Assembly: GCA_037074615.1 (NCBI GenBank)
Contig: CM073527.1
Coordinates: 4,118,848-4,182,847 of the forward strand
Origin: Leucaena leucocephala
Lineage: Eukaryota > Streptophyta > Magnoliopsida > Fabales > Fabaceae
Direction: 5' to 3'
Length of the DNA stretch: 64,000 nucleotides
A program made the position numbers and the translations under genes. Numbering within the stretch: position 1 is the stretch's first letter; each line of letters opens with the position of its first letter. Below are positions 19,911 through 31,887 of the stretch, in pieces. The notes under the pieces are model-generated. The model searched no databases. It saw only the letters and a list, made by a program, of their open reading frames with translations, and was not told the origin of the DNA.

Positions 19911-22900
19911 TGTAACATCCTTACTTTCATATGTCTTAGGGACCATTTAGTAGCAGTTAGAACCACTTACAAGACCTTGGAAGTCTATTAACAAAATCTG
20001 GAATTTTACTCTTTCTTGGGTTACTATTCATATGGTATTCTAGATTACACAATAAACTTCAAAAAATCATAATTAATTCTAGAAAAATCAAAATGAAGTA
20101 GTTCAAAAATCTAAGTGAATATAACATCTTGAATTTTAAGGGCGAAATAATTTTCATACCAAATGATTAGCCAATTGATACAGTTTATTCATTAAATTTT
20201 ACTGTTCATTTGGTCAAAAATCCTGGAAACAGATTCTAGTCCCTTACTTTGGAAAATCAGTTCTCTTTGTACATACATCCAAATAAAGCATTCTTGGTGT
20301 CAAAATGAAGCTTGGCATGTCATATAAATTGATGTAAAATTTTATACATTTATTCCATCATTTACTATTTTTATTTATATCATGACCATCACTACTTACA
20401 TTGGTCATACAACAACTTTGCATATAACAAATAATCACATAACATACACTATCCAATCCCTAATTCCTCTTCATGCTTCATCATCCTCTTTTATCATTAA
20501 CAAACCTGTGGGGTTGGGATTACATGGAAAGGGATGAGATTTTTGGGGAAATCTCAATAGCAAACATTACTAAATAATGCATGCATTAATGTAACTACTT
20601 GTACTTGCTTGTGAAAGTGTTATCATTGTGTAATGTGCATGCTTCCATGTAACATATGAAATACAATTGGCCAAAGTAATAATAGAAATAGAGCTTCATA
20701 CATAAGCACAATTGCAACACAATTCACCAAAGCCATAGCACAATCAAGCATAACATTCAATGCATACAAGTTTAGGATAAGTTTACTACCTTGACCACTT
20801 GACTTTCTTTCACCTTATCTTGCTTCTTTCTTCTCACTTTTATTGAACATGTGGCTGCCTCTCTTGGAGCATACCAATCAATTCCTAACATCACATAATC
20901 ATTCATCCATTACAATCTAACTTCCTTGAGCATTAAACTCACTTTAACTAACATAATTTCTTCTTGAACATTAATCTCATTAACTTTCCTTAATCTTAAC
21001 CAATGGACTTAGTCTTTGAATCAATTGATGTCTTCACTTTACCCTACATAATTTCATATTTTGAATCCATTTATGAGCTTAGAATCATGAAATTCCAGAT
21101 TCTTCATAACATGCTGCATAGAACCGAACATATGTGCTCAATTCTTTCAAAAATTCTCATTTTGATTCCAATGCTTCCCATACTTGTTTCTCCACTTTAT
21201 CCCACAAAATTTTTCATTTTAAAACCATTGGAAGCATCAAAATCATGAAATTCCAATCACTGTTCATGCATGTGAATAGTAATAGAGAAGGGTTTCAAAA
21301 ACTACAATTTTGGAATTTCAATGCTTTCAAGGTTCAAAACCTTTCCAATCCTACACAAAATCATCATCTAAATTCAATGGAAGCATTTAATCATTGAAAT
21401 TCCATTTCCTTCCCTCATGAACAGTTTAGACCAAACAGGTTCCATTAAGGCAAAATCAAGAATATCAACTTGATTCAACAACCAATCTCTTGACTAGCTT
21501 GTTTTAAGCTTCAATCATATGTTTCTAACTTTAATTTCTTATTTTCCCTTTCATCTAAGATTTTTGGGCAGCACCTCCCCTTATAGAAAACTCAACTTTT
21601 TCCCATGAGAACCCTAAGTTCAAGCTCCCAAATCAAAGGAAAATAAGCTAAGAGAGATTGCTTACCTTTAATCTCTAGCTTACTTGAACTTTGGTACCTT
21701 GAATCTTCTTTATCTTGGCTTGAGTTTTTGTTTTGCAAGAGTTTCCCCAAGGTTCATGAGGCCACATTTTGGATGCAGAATTGAGGGGGTATTTATAGAA
21801 ATTTTCATGAAAAATCAATGGCCAAGATTGATTTGGTTACTATTTGATCCAAGGGCTCACATTTAATCTTGGATTTAACTTTTTGTAAACAAAATAATTA
21901 TGACATCATGTGGGACAGATCAAGGGACACCTCATGGGGGTATGTGGCGTGCTTACCATACCAGGAAGCTTCTGGACTGTTTCACAACAACTGGACTATT
22001 TTCTGTTCCTAATTTTTTTATAATATACCAGGATATGTATTATGTCCTGGAAATCAATGTCTAGGCTTCTCATACCATTGACATACTTTACTGGCCACAA
22101 CTTAATTACAGATCCCTTGGGAGATGACCAAAATACCCTTGGTGTCCTTTCTTGCACTATATTGACCCTAAGGGCATAATTGTCATTTCACCCCTCTTTA
22201 CAATCCCTCAGGGCATATATTGGCTCTAACTAATCATATCCATACTATGTCCCATGTTTTTTACCTGTCCAGAATGACCAAAATGACCTCCATCCATCAT
22301 TGGTACAATCTGGACATCTAGGGGCATTTTCATAATTTTACACATTTCCTACACTGCTCTAGACCCTGACCCACTTAACTGTCCAGTCATCATATTGGGC
22401 ATACTATAGTACCATTTGGGCCTAGGTTTAGGCTCATTGCCTTTATGTCCTTTATGGCACAAATCCCAAGACACCTCTCCCGATCCTATTTATCGGGTAT
22501 TCTATTCTATCGTAAAATCCCATAAAAATTCTACAGGATTACTTTTTTGACTCCGTTAGTTTTATAAATTCATACATTAAATATAAGAATTTACAGTAAA
22601 GTTTCATCTGATTTTGAGATTTGAAAAATACTGCAATAATTCCTTCTAACTTCAGGAATTTATATCAATTAATCGGGACCTTAAATCGAAATTCTGTGAC
22701 TCCTTAAACTGACCAGAATAACTTTGTCTACCGACTGGTAAAATTTGAGTGTAGTATGATTCTGGGCATTTTTTAGCCTTTTTCGGTTCAACTTTCTCAT
22801 AATTATATTTAGGTCCATGACTTTCTGCTTATTTATATTTGGGTCCCTAAACTTTTGAAAATTACCACTTTTGGCCCAACTTTTGTTTCCACTTTAACTT

Positions 22901-23055
22901 TTGGCCTTTAAACTTTTTAAATTTTTCGTTTAAGTCCCTTTCTTTCTTGAAGACTCATTTAACCTTTATCATTTCTTCTGATCTTTATCATAATCCTTTC
23001 CAAACCTCTTTTCACTATCAATATTATACAAATAGGGAAAATTTAGGATATGACA
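19911..23055 (-). mobile_element. Solo LTR (3145 bp) with perfect CATAG duplication in CACTA-2
   Basis: Starts tgtaacatcc, ends ggatatgaca, and is flanked by CATAG at 19906-19910 and 23056-23060. After removal the flanks read like CACTA-1 around 6840-6870 (reversed). It contains the hairpin TGAGATTT...AAATCTCA (20535-20556), a reverse TATA box (21790-21797), a donor-like gcttac (21660-21665) and an 81-codon frame (21003-21248) that also exists antisense in both LARD-B LTRs. Its ends resemble the LARD-B LTR closely. Confidence 0.93.
21003..21248 (+). other. Conserved open frame antisense to LTR transcription
   Basis: Encodes an 81-residue hydrophobic-rich peptide with FESIYELRIMKFQ and LPILVSPLYPT segments. 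Closely related frames of 79 codons occur at 26729-26968 and 34559-34798 (minus), on the same strand relative to each LTR, antisense to the LTR promoter. LTR-A and LARD-C carry broken versions. No known family; conservation may simply be that of the LTR DNA. Confidence 0.3.
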
Positions 23056-26000
23056 CATAGCCTAATGACTAAAGTTAATAACCTATTTATTACAAAGACC
23101 ATATTTTTGTAGAAGAAAACTCACATGTTCATAATCTTTTTGACATCAACTGATGGCTTGCAATGGAGCGAGTATACGAAGGAAACTTTATAAATGTACT
23201 TATATAGGATCACCAATTAACAATACTTGCTGTAGAAATTAAAAAGAATGAGTATTATCATTAAGCAAATACAAAAATAGTATGAAATAAAATTAAATAT
23301 TATTATTCTTACTCTTGCATATATGGTGCAAAGAAACAATCAATATCAATTCCACCAAGCCTTCTTAAAATGTATTAAAGTCTCAAAGCTTGTGAGGTCC
23401 CATTTTATAAATCTGAATTGGGAATAGGAATCTGAACTTACCTTGTTTGCCCTTAGAAACTAACTCAGCTGTATGTACCTACAGTTAATACAAATACTGC
23501 GTTAGTTATATGAGTTAAATTTTGTTATTACATATACTTATATTTAAATTAGACTTACATATAAAACACTTAGATGGACCCAAAGGTCAGTTCATCCTTA
23601 GGAGTGATAAGAGATTATCCCTTATTCAACAAAGGCTATTGCCCCATGTACCTATAGTTGAATCTATAGGCAACACTTCCGCATAGAACGTCTTGTCATA
23701 TGCCAATAGGATCACATGTTGCATGGCACTCAAAGTGGGAGGTATAGGAAGTGAGCTCAAGGATGATGTGACGTGATCTAAAACAATATGCTTTGTCCAG
23801 AATATGAAAGTCTCATTTGCCTAACTCATTATCTTCACCTCATCAATGGGAATTGAGACAAGAGCATCTTTAATTACCATATCTTCAACAGTTACCCTTA
23901 CTTGATCATCCTAAATTTAGATATGGTGGACAGTTTCCCCTAAACTATAGATGGAACCATATGCCACTGACTATCTAAGAGGATCCTTCATATATAGAAC
24001 ACAAGATTTAGCATCCTTTAACACTAGCCCAGCCATTGAACAACTCCCTTTAGTGCTATGACGGGCTACTTTTGAGAGAGTTTAGGGAGCACTTGGTTCC
24101 TTTTCCCTTGCTATCATCATGGACAATATTTCTTCCTTGAGTTTTGCCAACCCCTCTTGTAATTGTGCCTCAAGTAAAACTTCTTCCTGTGCCTTAGTCT
24201 TTGCCCTTATGGTGGCCAATAACTATTCTAACTCTGCCCTTGACACCACTTATGGGGAATATAATGGAAATACTCTAAAGTAATCTCTTATACCCAGACC
24301 TCTAACTCCCTTGACATGGCCCCACGCTCTTGTTTGCCCATAGCAACAGTCAAGATGTCACTCTTACCATTTGACTTGAAGGATCTATGGGCCTCTTATT
24401 GTTTAAGATCAGTTTATAACATATAAATAACAAATATAAGAAATTATGTAATTAGTCTACTAAAACAAAATAATAGAAGTAGTACTTACAATTTGTTCTG
24501 CAATCATGAGAGCAAGATCGCTTGTATATGATTCACTCCTTGTTTGGTGAGCTACAACCATTTATCTTTGCAACATATTAGAGATAGGGGAGCAAGAGTA
24601 ACACTAGGATCCGACTCAATATTTTTTTTAGTCTCTTCCTCTTGGACCCCAACAAGTCTCTTTCAGCTTTCGCGTAACCCCTTGATATATTGTGTGGGGC
24701 CAATCATTCTTAAGAGCTTGTTCAATCACTTTTTCCCTTTTCCTATAAGACTTGAAGTAGTTAAAATCAATACATATGATAATCTGATACGTTTACTTTT
24801 GCAGTCAACGCATACAAAAGCAATAAATATGGGAAATGTAAGATTCCTTTTGACAATATATACATGCAAGACACTCTAAGATGGATCAACTTACCATAGC
24901 TGCTGGTGTCATATCCTAATTTTTCCCTATCTGTATAGTACTGATAGTGGAAAGATGCTTAGAAAGGATTATGACAAAGATCAGACGAAATAATAAAGGT
25001 TAGATAAGTCTTAAAGAAAGAGAAAGACCTAAACGCAAATTAGAAAAGGTTAAAGGCCAAAAGTTAAAGTAGAAATAAATGTTGGGCCAAAAGTGGTCAT
25101 TTCTAAAAGTTTAGGGACCTAAATGTAAATATGCAAAAAGTTAGGGATATAAATGTAATTAAGCAAAAAGTCAGGGACATAAATGTAATTATGGAAAAGT
25201 TCAGCCAGAAAAGGCTTAGAAATGCCTGTAAGTATTTCAGTCCCACATTCTATCAGTAAATAGAGGAAGTCATGCGGGTTAATCTGGCATGATACAGAAA
25301 TTTTATTAGGGCTCCAGACAGTAGAAAATTATCTGATAGTCTAAAAGTTATCTGAAATTTTATCAGATTTTATGGACGTCAGATATAAGTGGACAAATTA
25401 CAGGAAATTGTGCCCTACAGTATCAGATGTCCTGGATCTGACAGAACTCCAAAAGAAGTTCTGTATAAAAAGTTATTCACATATCAGTGAATTTTGACGG
25501 GAGTTTGTTAATACCCGTGATCCGATAATGGAACTTATCGATATGTAAGCCTGGATAGAATGAGATCAGATGACCTTATATATAGGCTCATAATGATGCC
25601 AAGGAAGGCCCAAAACCCAGGGTACCAGGGTACCAGATTGTACCAGAGATGGATGAAGGGCATTTTGGTCATCTGGGACAGGCTAAAAATGTGACACATG
25701 GTATTAATATGATTATTTGAGCCAATATATGCCCTGAGGCAGTACAAAGAGGGGTGAAATGACAATTATACCCTTAGGGTCAATATAGTGCAAGAAAGGA
25801 CACTAAGGGTATTTTGGTCATTTCCCAAGGGATCTGTAATTAAGTTGTGGTTAGTACAAGTATGTCATTGGTGTGGGAAACCTAGACATTTATTTCCAGG
25901 ACATAATACATATACTGGTATATTATAGAAAAATTCAGAACAGAAAACAGTCTGATTGTTGTGAAACTACACTGATCGGTACCGGATTGGACTGGAATTT

Positions 26001-26181
26001 CTCCAGAAGGTTCCTTGCATGGGCAGCACGCCACCTAACCCTCTTAGGTGTCCCATGAGGTGTCCCACATGATGTCATAGTTATTATTTTATGAAAAAGT
26101 TAAATCTAAGATTAAATATGGGCCTTTAGATCAAATAGTAACCAAATCAATCTTGGCCATTCATTTTTCTTGGATTTTGGC

Positions 26182-26189
26182 TATAAATA
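26182..26189 (+). promoter_or_regulatory. TATA box of LARD-B 5' LTR
   Basis: TATAAATA followed by CCCCCTCATTCTG. It lies about 1275 bases into the LTR and is preserved, in LTR orientation, in the 3' LTR (34012), in 19911-23055 (21790-21797), in 1650-3430 (2748-2755) and in the right-hand gypsy LTR (62130-62137). Transcription would begin about 30 bases downstream, giving an R/U5 portion of roughly 2 kb. Confidence 0.75.
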
Positions 26190-26312
26190 CCCCCTCATTC
26201 TGTAGCAAACCATAGCTTCATGGACCATTGGGGAAACTCTTGCAAAATGAAAACTCAAGCCAAGACAAAGAAGATTCAAGGTTCCAAAGTTCAAGCAAGC
26301 TAAAGATTAAAA

Positions 26313-26318
26313 GTAAGC
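26313..26318 (+). promoter_or_regulatory. Splice-donor-like GTAAGC in LTR leader
   Basis: GATTAAAAGTAAGC sits about 130 bases past the TATA box. The same position in other LTRs holds AAAG|GTAAGC (19911 LTR), GAG|GTAAGT (1650 LTR), AAG|GTAAAT (LTR-A), AAG|GTAATC (LARD-C) and AAG|GTAACT (60229 LTR). The preserved GTAA core suggests that the leader is spliced. Confidence 0.5.
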
Positions 26319-26728
26319 AATCTTTCCTAGCTTATTCTCCTTTGATTTGGGAGCTTGAACTTAGGGTTTTCATGGGGAAAAGTTGAGTTTTCTCTAAGGG
26401 GAGGTTGTGTCCAAAATCCATAGATGAAAGGGGAAAGCAGAAATTGAAGTTAGAAACTTATGATTGATGCTTAAACAAGCTAGTTAAGAGATTGGTTGTT
26501 GAATCAAATTGATATTCTTGACTTTGCCATGGTGTACCCTGTTCAGCATGAACTGTTCATGAGGGAAGGAAATTGAATTTCAATGATTTAATGCTTCCAT
26601 TGAGTTTGTATGATGATTTTGTGTAGGATTGGAGAGGTTTTGAACCTTGGAAACATTAAAATCTCAAGGTTGTAGTCTTTGAGATTCCTTACGATTACTG
26701 TTCACTCGCATAAACAGTGATTGGAATT

Positions 26729-26968
26729 TCATGATTTTGATGGTTCCAATGGTTTTAAAATGAAAAGTTGTGTGGGGTAAAGTGGAGAAACAAGTATGGG
26801 AAGCATTAAAATCAAAATGAGAATTTTTGAAAGAATTGTGTGCTTATGTACAATTCTGTACAGCATGCCATGAAGGAACTGGAATTTCATGATTCTAAGC
26901 TCATAAATGGATTCAAAAGATGAAATTTTGTAGGGTAAAGTCAAGACATCAATTGGTTCAAGAGCCAA
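26729..26968 (-). other. Conserved antisense open frame, 5' LTR copy
   Basis: 79 codons, beginning MALEPIDVLTLP, related to the frames at 21003-21248 and 34559-34798. It runs against LTR transcription. See those entries; coding is unproven. Confidence 0.3.
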
Positions 26969-27436
26969 GTGGATTAGTGAAAATTAGAGAAAGTTATGAC
27001 AATAAAGAGTGTAACAAAGTTAGTCTTGAACATGGTTGGAGTTCATGAGTCCTAATGAGTTATGTGATGAATATGAATATGTTTAGGACCATGAAACATC
27101 CAAGAAGATGTTGGGAAGTGATGGACATAAAGGCTTCATGGTTGGAAAGCTAGGGAGCAAGGGCTAAAGGTCAAGAGAAAAGCTTAAGTGCAAGGTAGTG
27201 AACTTATCTCTTTATGTACTTGATGTGGTATGCTTATGTGTAGACATGTATATGTTATTTGAATGATGTTGTGGCATGATAAATGATGTTGTATTTTGAA
27301 TAACATGTTTCCATGGCCATGCACTTTATGTAAAAGTATATAGCATGATAGCATGTCACTAATCAAAGAAAGTTAATGAAATTACATATCATGCATTAGC
27401 ATCCATCTTGCATATTTAAGTGGTAATGTTTGCTAC

Positions 27437-27456
27437 TGAGATTCCCTAGAATATCA
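27437..27456. repeat. Conserved LTR hairpin, 5' LTR copy (imperfect)
   Basis: TGAGATTCCCTAGAATATCA. The 3' LTR partner at 35269-35288 is a perfect TGAGATT...AATCTCA stem. One substitution disrupts the right arm here. Confidence 0.6.
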
Positions 27457-28240
27457 CTCTTCCATAATCAACCAATTTAGGTCAAGCATGAAGAAAAGGT
27501 ATGCATGGAGAAGAGCTAAAGAATGGAAGAAAGGAAGTGAAGTATTGAGATTTTAGCATATACTATAAATTGTCCATGTATGTAAATGCCATGTAAGGTG
27601 TCCATTTATGTGATGAAACTATTGTAATACTTATGGCATATGTACATGATGTATATGAATGTTAAGAAGCTTATTTGATGGCTTGTGCATGCTGAAACAA
27701 TTATTGGAAATGAAAGAAAAGAAACTGAAATGGTAAAAACGTTGGTCCTAAAGCAGTTTTGTTGTGGCTTCAGTTTGACCTAGCAAATAAAGGAATTAGT
27801 TCACAAAATTTTATGAGCATGTAGCACACATCCAAAGCTTTAAATTCATAGGTGGAACGTTTCATTTGGATGTGTATATCAAGAGAAATGAATTTCCAAA
27901 TTAAGGGACCAGAATCTATTTCCAGAGTTTTTGACTAAATGAACAGTAAACTTCAACGAATAAACTGTATCAATTGGAGAATCATTTGGTCTGGAAATTA
28001 TTTTTCCCTTAAATTTTAAGATGTTATCTTCATTTAGATTTTTGAACCACCTCATTTTGAGTTTTATAGAATTAATTATGATTTTTTGAAGTTCATTGCG
28101 TAATCTGGAATACCATATGAACAGTAACCCGAGAAAGAATAAAATTCCAGATTTGGCTAATGGACTTCCATGGTCTTGTAAGTGGTTTTAAATGCTGCTG
28201 AATGGTCCCTAATACGTATGGAAGTAAGGATGTTACATTT

Positions 28241-28252
28241 TTGTATCAGAAC
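28241..28252 (+). other. Primer-binding site of LARD-B (initiator Met tRNA type)
   Basis: TTGTATCAGAAC, 10 of 12 bases matching TGGTATCAGAGC, starting 3 bases after the LTR end at 28237. It would prime minus-strand DNA synthesis. Confidence 0.85.
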
Positions 28253-28411
28253 AAAGGATTCTGGCTGAAGAAATGCTCTGAATAGATTATTTATGGACTG
28301 ATTTGAGATTATTCCCAGACCCTAACCCTAAATAGTAAGTATTTGGTTAAGTTATGGTATGTTATGGGATAGTTAACATTGCTTAATTAAGCAAATAGTG
28401 CAAGAAAAGAT

Positions 28412-29074
28412 ATGGGATTCCATAAAGTTAAGTCAAAAGCTTCCGTTAATAAGGGAGACCCCAGGCTAGTAGTGATATATGAAGATGATATATATCCACA
28501 TCCCTTAGACAATGAAGAGAGTCCAGATGAGAGTTTAGGGGATCAGCCAGGAAAATCTACAGTGGAATATCCCATAGACGTTTCTATAGACTTAAACATG
28601 CAGTCTAGAGGTGATGTAGAGATTCAGCATGAAGCCTAATATGCACCAATTGATGTTGAGTCTAGTGACTCTATACGGTATAAGTTTGTTGGAATGCCCT
28701 CTAACCCTGATATAAGCTTTATCCCTCTTACAAGATGATAGATTACGGCTGAGAAAGCTGAGTACTAGTACTGGATTATGGGTAGACCATATATTATTCC
28801 TCTTCTACCAGAGTTTGAGGATAGATTTAAGATAATTAAGATACAACAGTCCCCTAATTCAGACATCCAGTCAGAGCCTATGATAGTTCTTGTCCATTCC
28901 CAAAGTCCAAGAATATGTGACTTTATAAAGAAAGATCAGTGTGATGTTCCTAATCCTAGTCAACCCAAGCCTTCTTCATTAAAGACAGATAGTGTTGACC
29001 ATATTGGTCTGATGAAAGCTGTGGAAAGTGAATTACTCAGTCTAGGTCAAGGGATGGACAAAAGTAGAGATTAA
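28412..29074 (+). pseudogene. LARD-B conserved ORF remnant of unknown function
   Basis: 28412-28639 is open (GFHKVKSKASVNKGDPRLVV, then an acidic YEDDIYPHPLDNEE stretch). After a stop, the same frame area continues through WIMGRPYIIPLLPEFEDRF, and 28778-29074 is open, ending ESELLSLGQGMDKSRD. The peptides recur in LARD-A (9190-9990, minus). It sits at the gag position, about 170 bases after the primer site, is acidic and soluble-looking, and has no zinc knuckle, transmembrane segment or known motif. It may be a diverged gag, as in TR-GAG-type elements; this is inference only. Confidence 0.55.
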
Positions 29075-31423
29075 GAACAGTTAGTTATCTGTAGTTCCTC
29101 AATGCCGTAGCAGGAATGATAAGCAGACATCCAGTAGAGGGCATTAACCTAATATCCTTTAGAGGACTGGTATGAGATAATAGTAAGTCAAGAGTCATGA
29201 GACTAAAGATGCTAACCTCACTAAAGTCTATCAGTTAGAGGTTTAGCACAGAGTATAGGCAAGTTAAACAGTACAAAGCACTAAGATACAGAAGATCAGT
29301 TTGAGAAGAGGTTCAACAGTAGATCCTCCGTATGATCATCAGGAGTTGATCTACAGTACGAAAGACTTTGTGCAGCTAGTCTTTATGGAAAAGAATAATG
29401 AGAAGCTAGAATGAGACTTGCCTAAGAATAATCTAATACATGGCCTAAGGTTAAAGTTGTGATGGATAATAGATAGAAAGTTAATGTTCCTAATACAGAG
29501 GGATTCCATCATGAAGAGACAGTAACCTAGCACATCTAGGGTAGAGCACCTAGAGAACAGAAATAGTAATGTTAAGTGATGAATGAGATCCAAGTGACCT
29601 GAATTGGTCAGGATCTAGAGGAAGACCAGAAAAGAATCATAATCTAGTCCAGAGTAGACTGAGATTGATAGACAGAAAGAGTTAAGAGATACAGAGAGGC
29701 ACAAAAGTTACTCCATATGAGATGGAGAATTATCCGCTCACTTGAGAAGTTTTTCTCAAAAAGTTTAAAAGAAGTATTCCTCTCAATTAGAGAGGGGTGA
29801 GCATGAGACTAAGGGTTAGAGCTAAGGGAAGAGAACTCTTTTGATTGATACTTAATCGAATTCATTCATATGAACCTTGAGGCTTAATAAGAGATACTTT
29901 CTCGCCTGTTAGTAATCCAGGAGGATAAGAGAAACATAAAAGTACAAATGGCATAAAGATAGGAGCCAAACCTTCCTCAGTTAGCTGAAAGAGAATGGCT
30001 GACTCAGTTATGGATTGTTGTGAGGCCAAGGACACATAAATCCTTCAGGCTAGAGACATAGAAATCTTACAGGCAATAAGGAATGATATGATAGAATCAA
30101 TATGGCCTAGTAAGGTAGCCACATATTCAAAGATAAAGTGACTCCCCTATTCCTATGTAAGAAAGAGTAAAGAAGGGTTGAGTCTATACCCTAGTAAGAG
30201 GGTGATGTGGCAGCCTAAGTGAAACAAGTAAATGACTCAGATACCTGAATAAATGATCAGGACCTAGTGATTAAGGTGATAAGGGATGATTGAGCAGATG
30301 TATGTAATAATGATATTGCTTATGTTGTTATAAGTTCTGATGAGAAGTTATATCTCCTTGCAGTTGTCATATGAGGACACACATGTTAGAGATTGCTTAA
30401 AGGATTGCATCTCCTTGTATAATATGCTTGTTAAGTATGCTATGATAAATGATTATGATACTCATGATATATCCCTTCAATAGGGATAAGATGTATAAAT
30501 GATATGGCTCAAAGAAGGAGTAAATTCTAAGTAATGTAAGTTAATATTTTTGCAATAGAGCTAGATTGCTCTTGCAATAAAGTAAGATTGCTTTTGAAAT
30601 GAAGCTAAGATATGGGATAATATAACTCAGATAAAGTAAGGTCCCTCTGATGAGATAAATAGATGATGATAGATATGTGCATGGTAAAGCCTATGCAGCT
30701 CTCTACAGTAATGGATCTAGTAAGTTATAAAGATGAGAATGGTATATGAAGTTCCTAAGTGATAGAGGAAATGAGTCAAGTCCTAATAGATAATATTGGC
30801 TTCTGTGATCATTTTTGGGGAATTATCTGTGGAGTTAACAACTATGTGGAAGTGACTAACCTTATAACTTTGTCCGTTGGTTTTGGTCTTCCGGAGATGA
30901 GAATACAGTACAACAGAATCCAGTAGATTCCAGAGGATTGCAGTTAGATCCTAGTATGGCTCACAAGGTCACAGTAGATCCTGAAAGGCTTACAGTTGAT
31001 CGCAGTAGACTAAGCCTAGAGCAAGAAAGTAATGAGCCATAAGTACAATATTTCTTTGGAAGGACGAATACCAAGGAAAAGTTAAGGTATAGAAGCTTCA
31101 CAAGTTGATTAACTCATAACAGAGAGAGTACCCATGATGCTAGTTTCAGATATCCTTATTACTATCAGGGATGGAACTCAGAATTTCCTTACACGTATCA
31201 GGAACTAAGTGATCAAAGTTAAAGCTGTTAATGCTGAGTCCCAAGGATTTATGGGAATATTACGTAAGATATAAGAAGAGATCCTTATAATAAGATTACA
31301 GAAAATAAGAGACAAGTAAATCCTCCAGATGAGGATAAAGAGATTAGAAGGCCAGATAGACCCAAAAGAGATAGTATAAGATGGGTCTAAGATAAGAAAG
31401 TACCAGGGTTGAAGCCTGTAAGC

Positions 31424-31510
31424 ACCAGTGCTTCAGATTTTTATCTGCACATTTTAGTTAAGCGTGCTCAGGTAAGGGTAATTCAATGATGGGCGACCCC
31501 CTGGGAAGTA
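31424..31510 (+). pseudogene. 5S rRNA-like segment inside LARD-B
   Basis: 31456-31510 aligns without gaps to the second half of plant 5S rRNA: AGTTAAGCGTGCT is identical, followed by GATGGGCGACC and CCTGGGAAGT. About 43 of 55 bases match the angiosperm 5S sequence as I remember it. This span covers the 5S internal control region: box A, intermediate element and box C. Upstream, 'agcaccagtgct' (31421-31432) may be the ACCAGCACT part with about 5 bases lost in between. No terminal T-run follows directly, so Pol III activity is doubtful. Cassandra elements are known to carry 5S in their LTRs; here it lies in the internal region of a different element. Confidence 0.65.
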
Positions 31511-31887
31511 ATGGAAAAGTGTGTAAATGCCATTGAAATTGCATATGTGCACAGAGCTATGTAAGATGATAGAAAGAGCTATGAAAAGGTAAAAAGGGTT
31601 ATGAATAATAAGAGACTAGAACCCTTATGTTAAATCCAAATGAAATGGATTTGAAAGATAGACTATGATATAGCCAGATGTGGCTAGATATGTCATGTCA
31701 TATAAAAGATACAAAATGAGATATGTTATGAGAAGTATGTAATGAGAAGTACGATATAAAGTAGCGATATGGCTAGCCTTATAAACAGATAGAGAGGTTC
31801 CCTTTTTGAAAGTGATAAGATATTTGAATGTTAAGCCACATGTGAAAGAGCAAATGAGAGCTTTCACTCCTTGCATAAAGTGCCAGG

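Larger units (their letters stand above)
19681..24906 (-). pseudogene. CACTA-2 second gene remnant, 3' part: C48 peptidase and Ptta middle region
   Basis: Read on the minus strand from 24906 it follows CACTA-1 from about 5000 to 7100: the TKSERD-like and ICxEDxW-type blocks (about 24500-24700), the SFKSNGKSDI-type block (24350-24390), a Q/E/A-rich stretch (about 24090-24200), the ELTFGSI.VFYM-type block (about 23580-23610), the lysine-rich block (about 23420-23460) and the peptidase end. At 19729-19731 the catalytic Cys codon of the RQP...CGFY motif has become Tyr (LYGFYIV). The gene is split at 19911-23055 by a solo LTR and at 24907 by LARD-B. It is non-functional. Confidence 0.75.
24907..28237 (+). 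repeat. LARD-B 5' LTR (3331 bp)
   Basis: TGTCATATCC...GATGTTACA. It differs from the 3' LTR by scattered substitutions, about 12 in the first 400 bases and fewer later. It also lacks about 60 bases that the 3' LTR has around 33400-33470; this 5' copy instead has 'gggtaccagggtaccag' near 25620, a likely slippage or deletion junction. Promoter, donor-like site and hairpin are noted separately. Confidence 0.95.

Noticed and set aside
29351..29593. Minus-strand ORF as a conserved LARD protein (similar frame at 7961-8179)
   Set aside because: The frame is antisense to the element and similarity follows from homologous internal DNA; the sense-strand ORF remnant is the better candidate. Not fully excluded.
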